DNA from: Thiothrix caldifontis
Lineage (GTDB): Bacteria > Pseudomonadota > Gammaproteobacteria > Thiotrichales > Thiotrichaceae
Direction of reading: 5' to 3'
NCBI RefSeq assembly: GCF_900107695.1
Contig: NZ_FNQP01000021.1
Span: 1-56,091 of the forward strand
Length of the DNA: 56,091 nucleotides
Numbering within the stretch: the first letter of the stretch is position 1; each line of letters starts with the position of its first letter. The notes beneath the pieces are model-generated. The model saw only the letters and a program-made list of their open reading frames with translations. It searched no databases and was not told the origin of the DNA. The position numbers and the translations under genes are program-made. Of the stretch, positions 49,907-56,091 are shown piece after piece.

Positions 49907-50575
49907 CTAATCATCCTCGTATTTGCGTAAGTAACGCGCATCATCAAACACCGGAATGCATTGCGGTGCATACACTACTGCAATCGCGACTAGCATCCCG
50001 TTGATGATGCCTTCAGGGAACATTAAGAGTGGAATAAAAGGCAAGTAATAAGTTTGCAGGTAATGTGCGCTAAAGGTATCTGTCCACCACAGTAACCAAC
50101 TGCCAGTGAGAACAACCGCCACGCTGCTGGCAATCGCGGCAAGGAATCCGTTCACGAAGACAAAAATGAAGATATTGGTCGGCAAATGCTGTTGACTCCA
50201 GCGGAGTAGCTGAACAGTAATTAAGATGGGAATGCCACCCATGACCAAGGTATTCAGCGGAATTGCCAGTAAACCCGCTTCTACGCGCCACAATGCAATA
50301 CTGACAATGACGGTGGCAGCAAGCAGCGCTAACCGCCAGCCGAACATTAAGGTGATGACGGTCATGCCCAGTAAATGAAAGTTTAGGGTGCTACCAATAC
50401 CTGCTCTTAATATCCATATAATACTTGCAAATAGAATAGCACCTAGGTAAACATGCGTGTGTTCACGCACGTATGCCCAGTTGGCATGGCGTATTGAATG
50501 CCCCAACAAGATAAACAATAGAAAACTGGCAACGATAAGCCAGTCTTCATTAAAAACACTAGCAGGTATATCCAT
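49907..50575 (-). CDS. CbiM-like energy-coupling factor ABC transporter permease
   Basis: 222 residues with about six or seven hydrophobic helices. STLNFHLLGMTVITLMFGWR and LLMFPEGIINGMLVAIAVVY resemble the conserved parts of CbiM/ECF-type metal transporter membrane proteins (CbiM has FPDG...). No ECF ATPase or CbiQ-like protein adjoins it. Genes of this type occur singly in many gammaproteobacteria and the cargo is unknown. The ATG at 50575 has GAGAGG nine bases upstream. This ATG overlaps the divergent VanZ-like ATG. The reading frame continues upstream to 50773 but without family character. Confidence 0.72.
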   Translation of the reverse strand: MDIPASVFNEDWLIVASFLLFILLGHSIRHANWAYVREHTHVYLGAILFASIIWILRAGIGSTLNFHLLGMTVITLMFGWRLALLAATVIVSIALWRVEAGLLAIPLNTLVMGGIPILITVQLLRWSQQHLPTNIFIFVFVNGFLAAIASSVAVVLTGSWLLWWTDTFSAHYLQTYYLPFIPLLMFPEGIINGMLVAIAVVYAPQCIPVFDDARYLRKYEDD

Positions 50576-50963
50576 GCAAACCATCCTCTCACGATTCACC
50601 TTTAACCAACCACAAACCCGACTCTTAATGAAGTTTTTGTTCGTTACCTTGGCATTACTTGGCATTGTTGCTGCATTACTGCCCGGTAGTGGAGAAGGTT
50701 TACCCCACGCCGACAAGTTACTGCACGCCGGTGCGCTGTTTGGGTTTGCGCTATTGCTCGATTTGGCAACCACCCGCAGTTTTTGGCGCTGGCAAGTACC
50801 TATACTCCTTAGCTACGGGGCTTTCATTGAAATTGCGCAAGCCTTTACGCCATGGCGATCGTTTTCCGTTGCAGATTTTGTGGCAGATGCAACGGGTATC
50901 TTGTTGTACTGGCTGTTGTGGCGCTTGGCGTTACAACGCATTGTGCCACATGCTAACGATTAG
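50574..50963 (+). CDS. VanZ-like family membrane protein
   Basis: 129 residues with four hydrophobic helices. LPHADKLLHAGALFGFALLL and SYGAFIEIAQAFTPWRSFSVADFVADATGILLYWLLW carry the VanZ-like pattern of DK-x-H, E-x-x-Q and the AD...G motif. VanZ itself contributes to teicoplanin resistance; most proteobacterial relatives are uncharacterised. The ATG at 50574 has AGCAGG seven bases upstream; a later ATG at 50628 is possible but lacks a ribosome-binding site. Its stop overlaps the convergent DUF3299 gene by 4 bases. Confidence 0.78.
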   Translation: MQTILSRFTFNQPQTRLLMKFLFVTLALLGIVAALLPGSGEGLPHADKLLHAGALFGFALLLDLATTRSFWRWQVPILLSYGAFIEIAQAFTPWRSFSVADFVADATGILLYWLLWRLALQRIVPHAND

Positions 50964-51700
50964 TCCTGACGCTGTTGGGATCCGTCGTCTTGGTAAATTT
51001 CTACAGAAGCATCCTTGATTTGATAGCCTGCTTCAGCAAGGTCAGTATGGACTTGTTCGGTAATAATCGTGCCAGAAACCCATACAGGTTCATACATACG
51101 TTCCATCCCGATACTTTTGCCCTCTAATGGCTTGATCAATAAGGTTTGGTTGAGCGGTGGTGGTGGGACGTGGATACACGCCCCAAAGTACGGGACGAGT
51201 AGGAATTCTTTTACCATGCCCTTGTCTTCATCGACTTCTAGGGGGGAGATGAAGCCAGGAATTTTGACTTTTTTACCATTAAGCGCTGGGTTGACTGGGG
51301 CAGCATTGAGTTCAGATTGCATTTTTTCCATCACTGCGTCTTCTGCTGGGTCGCCTTCGGGGATGGCATCAATTTGTGGCTGGTATTTTTTGATGATTTG
51401 CTCCAGCCCCTGCCCCGGTAATTCGAGGTCTTCCCACTCAATTTCAGTGAATTCACCGTCTTGCTTAGGTGTGCCATCTGCTGCTTTCGCTACGTCTTGG
51501 ATAGGTGTACCGACAGCAGGCGCATCGACGGGCAATTCGGCTTGTATGGCAGTTAATGCATCTGCGGCAGAGCTTGTTTCGGCTGAGGTGGTCGCAATCG
51601 GTGTACTGGTGTTAGTACTGGTTTCAACTGCTGGCTTTTCTTCACCACAGGCGACTAATAGACTGGCAAGTACCAGTGCAGGCAGAATTGTTGTCTTCAT
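50960..51700 (-). CDS. DUF3299 lipoprotein, predicted zinc-handling operon
   Basis: 246 residues with a lipoprotein signal ending LASLLVAC (Cys18), a Ser/Thr/Ala-rich tether (about 20-60) and a C-terminal DUF3299 domain. Its marks are KVKIPGFISPLEVDEDKGMV, EFLLVPYFGACIHVPPPPLN (Cys and His suited to metal binding) and EPVWVSGTIITEQ. It is encoded last in the operon, 1 base after the permease stop. DUF3299 genes commonly accompany DUF2796 and MacB-like ABC genes; the precise role is unknown. Confidence 0.85.
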   Translation of the reverse strand: MKTTILPALVLASLLVACGEEKPAVETSTNTSTPIATTSAETSSAADALTAIQAELPVDAPAVGTPIQDVAKAADGTPKQDGEFTEIEWEDLELPGQGLEQIIKKYQPQIDAIPEGDPAEDAVMEKMQSELNAAPVNPALNGKKVKIPGFISPLEVDEDKGMVKEFLLVPYFGACIHVPPPPLNQTLLIKPLEGKSIGMERMYEPVWVSGTIITEQVHTDLAEAGYQIKDASVEIYQDDGSQQRQD

Positions 51701-51701
51701 C

Positions 51702-52961
51702 TTAAACTCTTACGGTCAAACCATCTTGCAACGACCGCTGATACGCAATCGCTCCCGGAATTAGGCTGAACAGTAGCGCAAGCACAGCCACTACTGCAAG
51801 CAACAAGCCGTCATTCATATCAGGAATCCACGTACTCAGGTAAAACCCGTATTCCGCCATCACCCACGGACGTGCCGCCAACAGCCCTATGAACACTAGC
51901 CCTGCCCCTAACAGGCAACCCAATACCGCCAACACCCCCGCTTCCAGCACAAACAGCAAGAACACCTGACGCGGGTGTGCGCCTACTGCCCGTAAAATTG
52001 CCATTTCGCGCCGCCGCTCGTTCAGGGTGGAAAGCAGTGTGGTTAACATGCCCAGCAAGCCCGCGATGACCACAAAGCCGGTGATAATCCGCAGCACGTT
52101 TTCAAACATGCCAATGGCTTGCCACAATTCTGCCAACGCTACGCCGGGAACAGTCGCCAGCAAGGGTTCGCGCTTGTAGTCGTTGATTTCACGCTGTACC
52201 CGAAACGCGGCGGCGCGGTTTTTCAGCCCCACCATAAACGCGGTAATCACTTTAGGTTGCAGGTTTTTCTGTAAGGCTTCGTCGGCACTGATTTGGTAGC
52301 CAGGGACTTTTGCGCCACCTACCCAGTCGATATGGACGGCTTCAATGCCTTCTAACGAAACGTGTACGGTGCGGTCAATCGGTGTGCCGGTGGGTTTGAG
52401 AATGCCTACCACCTGAAACGGTTTGTCAGCGTGCAAGGTAAAGCTGGTAGCGGCAGCGCCGTGCGCAATCACAATCTTGTCGTGGAGCTGATAGCTGAGT
52501 TTACGCGCCACTTCTGCGCCCAACACGGCATCGAACACGCCTGCAAATGGCTTGCCTTCAGCAAATTCCAGCAAGCGTTTATCACCGTGGCGGTAGTAGC
52601 GAAAATAATCCTGATTCGTGCCCAACACCCGATAGCCCTTGTGCGAATCACCGAGGCTGATGGGAATTGTCCAGTCCACCAGTGGTTTGCTGGCAATGTC
52701 TTGGTAGGATTGCCAACTGATATTGTTGGTGGCATTGCCGATGCGGAACACGCTGTAGAGCAGTAACTGCACCGGGCCACTGCGTGCACCGACCACCAAA
52801 TCCGTGCCGGAAATGGTGCTGAGGAAACTGCTTTTGGCTTCTTTGCGTATGTATTCCACGCCCAGCAATAGCGCGACGCTAATGGCGATGGAAAACAGCG
52901 TGAGCAGCAAACTGGCGCGGCGATTCCACAAACTGCGCAGGGTAAGGTTGAGCAGGATCAT
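51702..52961 (-). CDS. FtsX/MacB-type ABC transporter permease
   Basis: 419 residues. An N-terminal transmembrane helix (ASLLLTLFSIAISVALLLGV) is followed by a periplasmic MacB-PCD-like domain (about 40-265, with SGTDLVVGARSGPVQLLLYS and VVGILKPTGTPIDRTVHVSL) and three C-terminal helices with the cytoplasmic REMAILRAVGAHPRQVF coupling motif, as in LolC/FtsX/MacB proteins. This class normally powers mechanical or extractive work rather than import. The ATG overlaps the ATPase stop by 4 bases. Confidence 0.92.
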   Translation of the reverse strand: MILLNLTLRSLWNRRASLLLTLFSIAISVALLLGVEYIRKEAKSSFLSTISGTDLVVGARSGPVQLLLYSVFRIGNATNNISWQSYQDIASKPLVDWTIPISLGDSHKGYRVLGTNQDYFRYYRHGDKRLLEFAEGKPFAGVFDAVLGAEVARKLSYQLHDKIVIAHGAAATSFTLHADKPFQVVGILKPTGTPIDRTVHVSLEGIEAVHIDWVGGAKVPGYQISADEALQKNLQPKVITAFMVGLKNRAAAFRVQREINDYKREPLLATVPGVALAELWQAIGMFENVLRIITGFVVIAGLLGMLTTLLSTLNERRREMAILRAVGAHPRQVFLLFVLEAGVLAVLGCLLGAGLVFIGLLAARPWVMAEYGFYLSTWIPDMNDGLLLAVVAVLALLFSLIPGAIAYQRSLQDGLTVRV

Positions 52962-53632
52962 GGCTGATTTAACTCCCGTAAATCCACCACGCGCGGAAAG
53001 TGGCTGGCAATGTGCGGATCGTGGCTCACAAACACAATAGTGCTACCTTGCACCGCTGCCTCTTGGAACAACAAGTTCAGGAAACCGTCACGGGTATCGG
53101 TATCCAGCGCCGAGGTCGGTTCATCCGCAATGATCAATTCAGGGCTGCCGATCAGGGCGCGGGCGACGGCGACGCGCTGTTGTTGACCTACGCTCAGGTC
53201 AGTGACGGGGCGCTCCCACAACTGGCGATCTAAGCCCAGATGTTCCAGCAAGCGGTTGGTGGTGGCTTGCATATCCCCTGCTTGTTGTTTGCGCCGTTTG
53301 GAAAAATGGCAGGGTAACTGCACATTTTCCCGCACCGACAAATACGGCAATAGGTTGAACTGCTGGAAAATCACTCCCATGTGATCCGCACGAAACCGGT
53401 CGCGGGCGGCATTATCCATGCTCTGCAAGGCTTGCCCCAGAATGGTCAAGCTGCCACTGGCAGGGCGCAAAATGCCTGCCAGCAGGTTGAGAAACGTGGT
53501 TTTGCCGCTGCCGCTTGCGCCGCGAATAAACAGGTGTTCACCTTGGGCAACGTGCAACTTGGCAATCGCCAGCGTGTCACGGCTTTGCCCTTGCCAGCGG
53601 TAATGCAGGTTTTGCAGTTCGATCACGTTCAT
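52958..53632 (-). CDS. LolD/MacB-type ABC transporter ATP-binding protein
   Basis: 224 residues. Walker A FIRGASGSGKTTFLNLLAGI, Q-loop region MGVIFQQFNLLPYLSVRENV, signature LSVGQQQRVAVARALIGSP and Walker B ELIIADEPTSALD are complete. Partner of the FtsX-type permease encoded next. Its ATG overlaps the DUF2796 gene stop by 4 bases. Confidence 0.94.
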   Translation of the reverse strand: MNVIELQNLHYRWQGQSRDTLAIAKLHVAQGEHLFIRGASGSGKTTFLNLLAGILRPASGSLTILGQALQSMDNAARDRFRADHMGVIFQQFNLLPYLSVRENVQLPCHFSKRRKQQAGDMQATTNRLLEHLGLDRQLWERPVTDLSVGQQQRVAVARALIGSPELIIADEPTSALDTDTRDGFLNLLFQEAAVQGSTIVFVSHDPHIASHFPRVVDLRELNQP

Positions 53633-54207
53633 GGGGTTAGTTTGATGGTGTCATCCTTGTCCAGTTCCAGCGCTGATGCGCCCTTCTCTGTTACCCATTC
53701 CGCCTTGATGTGTTGGAAACCGTCGGGGAAGGCGGCGAAGAGTTTTACCGCGACTTCTTGCAGTTCGGCGGGTTGGGTGCAGGCAAATGACCAGGTAACA
53801 TCCATATCGTTGTGGGTTTCGCCTTCCTTGTGATCATGGTCATCCTTGCTCTTGGCTGCATCTTCTGCGTTACCCAACAGGGCGGAGATGACTTCGGCAC
53901 TTTTGAGGGTGCAACCTGCTTCGGTATTCATGCTGAATAACTCTGCCCCTGCTTCGAGCTTTTTTACTGCATCAGCAAGTTTTTGCTTGTCGGCATCGGT
54001 GGTGGCGGCGTGTTCAAAGCCGATGATATTGGCAGCGGGGGATTCGAGCATGATTTCCAGCCCTGCTGTGCCAACGGCGAGGGAAAGTGTGGCAGCACCG
54101 TGTTCGTGTGCACCGTGTTCTTCGTGTTCATGTTCGTGATCATCAGCATAGAGAGTGCTGCTGGACAGCGCTAAGCACAGGCTGAAAAGGATGCTAGGGT
54201 ATTTCAT
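53629..54207 (-). CDS. zrgA: ZrgA-family (DUF2796) periplasmic zinc-binding protein
   Basis: 192 residues with a signal peptide (ILFSLCLALSSSTLYA) and a mature N-terminus rich in His and acidic residues (DDHEHEHEEHGAHEHGA). A second His/Asp cluster is KDDHDHKEGETHND near residues 120-135. The DUF2796 body follows the family pattern (LEIMLESPAANIIGFEHA, WSFACTQPAELQEVAVKLFA). In Vibrio a DUF2796 protein, ZrgA, belongs to a Zur-controlled zinc uptake system. Here the neighbours are an ABC ATPase and permease, a DUF3299 lipoprotein and a COG0523 GTPase, supporting a zinc role. Confidence 0.87.
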   Translation of the reverse strand: MKYPSILFSLCLALSSSTLYADDHEHEHEEHGAHEHGAATLSLAVGTAGLEIMLESPAANIIGFEHAATTDADKQKLADAVKKLEAGAELFSMNTEAGCTLKSAEVISALLGNAEDAAKSKDDHDHKEGETHNDMDVTWSFACTQPAELQEVAVKLFAAFPDGFQHIKAEWVTEKGASALELDKDDTIKLTP

Positions 54208-54208
54208 A

Positions 54209-55318
54209 TTATTCTCCAGAATGGGGTGTTTGTTGGTTCACTGTTTGGGTAAACGAGGTTAATAAATTGCTGACGAAATCTTCGTCGAGATCGGCGGTGA
54301 TGAACACAAAGCGACTGCGGTGATCGTCATCCGGCCATGCGGGGAGTTCCACCGAGGGGTAAAACAGGTGTTGCACCGCGTGTAGCACGATGGGGCGACC
54401 GGGGTATTCTTGTACGTTGACAATGGCTTTCATGCGTAACAGGCGTGCGCTGCAAAATTCCACCAGCGTGTCGAGTGCTTCGGCGACCCCTGCCCAGGGC
54501 AAGGGTTGGTCGAATTGCAGGGAAAAGCTGCGGATGCGCCCGTCCGTGCCGCCGTGCGTGGGGGTACTGGGGTTGAGGATGCTGGGTTGTTTGAGGGGCA
54601 AACTGGCACTGACGACGCGGAAGTTTTCCGCTGCTAACCATTGCTTGGCTTTGACGGGTTCGGATTGGTGGTAAGCGCGGAGTTTGAACACATGGTCGGG
54701 GTCAACATTACCGTGCTGGACATGCACGATCGGCGCGGAGGGGTTGATACTGGCAAGGCGGCTTTCCAGCGTCTGAATCGTTGCAGTGTCGGCAAGGTCG
54801 GTTTTGGTGAGCAGCAAACGGTCTGCACCGGCGACTTGGCGTACCGCTTCAAAGTGTTGGTCGAGCTGACCATTGCCGAATACCGCATCCACCGTGGTCA
54901 CAACGCCATCCAGATAATGGCGTTTGGCTACCCAGTCGGAACGCAGCAGGGTTTCGAGGATCGGCGTGGGGTCGGCGATGCCGGTGGTTTCGATAATAAT
55001 GCGTTCATACGGGGGGATTTTGCCGTCGCGCCGCCCCATCCACAGGTTTTTCAGGGTGGGGACGAGTGAACCTTGGATTTCGCAGCACACGCATCCGCCG
55101 GACAGCAGCGCCATCGTGCCTTGGGTGTTATCGACGAGTTGATGATCCAGCCCGATGCTGCCGAATTCGTTCATGATCACGGCAGTCAAGGGCGGCGCAC
55201 GTAGTAGGCGTTCCCAGAACGACGGTTTCAGCAGGTTGTTGAGCACCGTGGTTTTGCCACTGCCCAAAAAGCCGGTCAGCAGGGTGATCGGGATGCGGAC
55301 ATCCACCGCGTCAGTCAT
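54209..55318 (-). CDS. CobW/COG0523-family metal-chaperone GTPase
   Basis: 369 residues. G3E GTPase: PITLLTGFLGSGKTTVLNNL (P-loop), the metal-binding GGCVCCEIQGSLVPTL (CxCC), ETTGIADPTPILETL and TKTDLAD (G4). The C-terminal CobW-C domain (about 265-365, with NVQEYPGRPIVLHAVQHLFY) is complete. COG0523 proteins deliver metals, often zinc under starvation, and many are Zur-controlled. First gene of the operon. A palindrome at 55344-55358 sits 26 bases upstream of its ATG. Confidence 0.92.
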   Translation of the reverse strand: MTDAVDVRIPITLLTGFLGSGKTTVLNNLLKPSFWERLLRAPPLTAVIMNEFGSIGLDHQLVDNTQGTMALLSGGCVCCEIQGSLVPTLKNLWMGRRDGKIPPYERIIIETTGIADPTPILETLLRSDWVAKRHYLDGVVTTVDAVFGNGQLDQHFEAVRQVAGADRLLLTKTDLADTATIQTLESRLASINPSAPIVHVQHGNVDPDHVFKLRAYHQSEPVKAKQWLAAENFRVVSASLPLKQPSILNPSTPTHGGTDGRIRSFSLQFDQPLPWAGVAEALDTLVEFCSARLLRMKAIVNVQEYPGRPIVLHAVQHLFYPSVELPAWPDDDHRSRFVFITADLDEDFVSNLLTSFTQTVNQQTPHSGE

Positions 55319-55343
55319 ATTGGATACTCATGCGAGCCTCTTT

Positions 55344-55358
55344 TGCAACAAAGTTGCA
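55344..55358. promoter_or_regulatory. Palindrome upstream of the zinc operon, candidate operator
   Basis: TGCAACAAAGTTGCA is a perfect inverted repeat (6-base arms, 3-base spacer) between the COG0523 gene and the divergent rhodanese-like gene. Its position close to the first start codon fits a metal-responsive repressor such as Zur. It does not match the enterobacterial Zur consensus, so the regulator is open. Confidence 0.5.
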
Positions 55359-55394
55359 GTCGATTCTAGTGGCGGGACAAGTGGCTTGCAATGT

Positions 55395-55422
55395 TTGTTT
55401 TCGCCCAATGTTTCTGTATAAA
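55395..55422 (+). promoter_or_regulatory. Possible promoter of the rhodanese-like gene
   Basis: TTGTTT (55395-55400) and TATAAA (55417-55422) are 16 bases apart, 91 bases before the ATG. A weak match. Confidence 0.3.
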
Positions 55423-55513
55423 TCAACTACACTTAAAAAGCCATGACAGCTTATCCATAAAAACAAATTGTACGCTGGCAAATAATTGATCGGATAGACC
55501 TTAGGAGGAACCC

Positions 55514-55756
55514 ATGAATAGGAAGACCCGTATGCAGATCGGCGGCTTTGCCGTCTGCGCTTTATTCACAGCACCGGCATTGGCTGATGGTTTGGACGGC
55601 AACCGTTATGGACAAGATCGCCAATACCATTCAGAAATCAGTTCGGCACAAACTTATATCGCGCTACAGCAGTATTTGTGGCCTTACGATCCGGCTCAGC
55701 GCCAGCCAATGACCATTATTGATGTGCGCTCCATTGAGGAATACATCGGCGGACAC
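55514..55756 (+). pseudogene. Rhodanese-like exported protein, 3' part lost to IS insertion
   Basis: About 81 native codons remain. A signal peptide (IGGFAVCALFTAPALA) is followed by the start of a rhodanese domain (MTIIDVRSIEEYIGGHP), which normally continues with G-A-x-N-x-P and an active-site cysteine about 40 residues on. After His-Pro the frame runs into the IS terminal repeat and stops at 55792. AGGAGG before the ATG is a strong ribosome-binding site. The catalytic loop is missing, so the product is not expected to be active. The remaining part presumably lies beyond the IS. Confidence 0.85.
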
Positions 55757-55776
55757 CCTATACGCATCAACTTTAA
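55757..55776 (+). repeat. Terminal inverted repeat of the right IS copy
   Basis: CCTATACGCATCAACTTTAA, identical to the reverse complement of 336-355. The transposase stop codon (TAA on the minus strand, 55775-55773) lies inside it. Confidence 0.85.
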
Positions 55777-56091
55777 GCCCTCCATTCCCTAACTTGCTGT
55801 AATCTCATCCAATTATTAGGTTTTTTCCTCCGTTTGTTTTGTCGGCAAGCGGTTGAAGAAGCGAAGAGTTTTGCCAGTTGCTTGAGGCATTTTATCAAGC
55901 TGCGTCGCTCAGCGATGCAGGCGGCAAGATGGGAAGCCTGTTCCTGAATGGCTTGAACACCTTTGGTGAGGCTGCGCTGGGGTATTTCCCACAATCCGGT
56001 GAGCATGATCCAGTGTTGGATGAGGATAATCAGTAATTTGACGTAGATTTCACACAAAATTCGCCATACGTTGGCACTTCTGGAAACCGCG
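55773..56091 (-). CDS. IS4-family transposase, C-terminal part
   Basis: About 105 residues run in from the right edge: SRSANVWRILCEIYVKLLII, then LIQHWIMLTGLWEIPQRSLT, then KGVQAIQEQASHLAACIAER, ending MRLQQVREWRA. This is typical of the region after the last catalytic glutamate in IS4-type enzymes, which contain a transmembrane-looking helical segment and a basic tail. The DDE residues lie outside the window. The frame is open throughout. Confidence 0.78.
   Translation of the reverse strand, partial: AVSRSANVWRILCEIYVKLLIILIQHWIMLTGLWEIPQRSLTKGVQAIQEQASHLAACIAERRSLIKCLKQLAKLFASSTACRQNKRRKKPNNWMRLQQVREWRA

Larger units (their letters stand above)
55757..56091 (-). mobile_element. IS4-family insertion sequence, one end only (element continues off the right edge)
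   Basis: Starts at the terminal repeat and contains the C-terminal part of a minus-strand transposase. Together with the left-edge copy it gives both ends of what seems to be one IS type. It interrupts the rhodanese-like gene. Confidence 0.85.

Noticed and set aside
51069-51764. 231-codon plus-strand frame opposite the DUF3299 and permease genes
   Set aside because: It is antisense to two well-supported genes and shows no family features.

Overview
The window reads as chromosomal DNA of a gammaproteobacterium. The gene order rpmH-rnpA-yidC-mnmE next to dnaA-dnaN-recF-gyrB, the def-fmt-rsmB-ntrY-ntrX-trkA block and the glycogen cluster together suggest a Thiothrix-like member of the Thiotrichales. 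That assignment is inference from gene content and protein character; no 16S or other diagnostic marker is present. Coding density is very high. Many neighbouring genes overlap by 4 bases (ATGA or GTGA) or share one base (TGATG), and no stretch longer than about 300 bases lacks a gene.

Layout. (a) 1-355: 5' part of an IS4-family transposase gene (minus strand, running off the left edge) and its terminal repeat, which has cut off the N-terminus of creD (342-1547). (b) 1587-4148, minus: dprA-smg-speE. (c) 4324-5861, plus: a solute-binding protein fused to LysM, and a Sel1-type membrane protein. (d) 5858-9281: molybdenum cofactor genes, moaA and a three-domain mobA-mobB-moeA fusion. (e) 9332-22625, minus: a glycogen/central hexose cluster, transcribed pgi, glk, glgC, GH57, malQ, glgB, glgA, glgP. 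(f) 22795-23307: a lone GspH/FimT pseudopilin. (g) 23476-33248, minus: def-fmt-rsmB-DUF4390-ntrY-ntrX-trkA-trkH. (h) 33345-34460: a LysM lipoprotein. (i) 34490-38088, minus: rpmH-rnpA-yidC-mnmE, without yidD. (j) 38089-44628: the replication origin region with dnaA, oriC-like DnaA boxes, dnaN, recF and gyrB, carrying several ParB-site (parS) sequences. (k) 44625-49901, plus: prlC, xthA, two uncharacterised exported or membrane proteins, and an rssA-like patatin. (l) 49907-50963: a CbiM-like permease and a VanZ-like protein whose start codons overlap head to head. (m) 50960-55318, minus: a compact five-gene predicted zinc-handling operon (COG0523 GTPase, His-rich DUF2796/ZrgA, LolD/MacB-type ATPase and FtsX-type permease, DUF3299 lipoprotein) behind a palindrome that looks like an operator. 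(n) 55514-56091: a rhodanese-like gene cut by the 3' end of an IS4-family element.

The two window edges lie inside insertion sequences that share a 20-base terminal repeat. The window therefore looks like an assembly contig, or an inter-IS segment, bounded by two copies of the same IS.

The most promising unusual biology is the zinc operon with its palindrome, the NtrX-type regulator whose AAA+ domain has lost its sigma-54 contact motif, Walker B aspartate and arginine fingers, the cluster of parS sites around recF-gyrB-prlC, the Mob/Moe triple fusion, and a slippery A7 heptamer in the IS transposase exactly where the reading frame changes.
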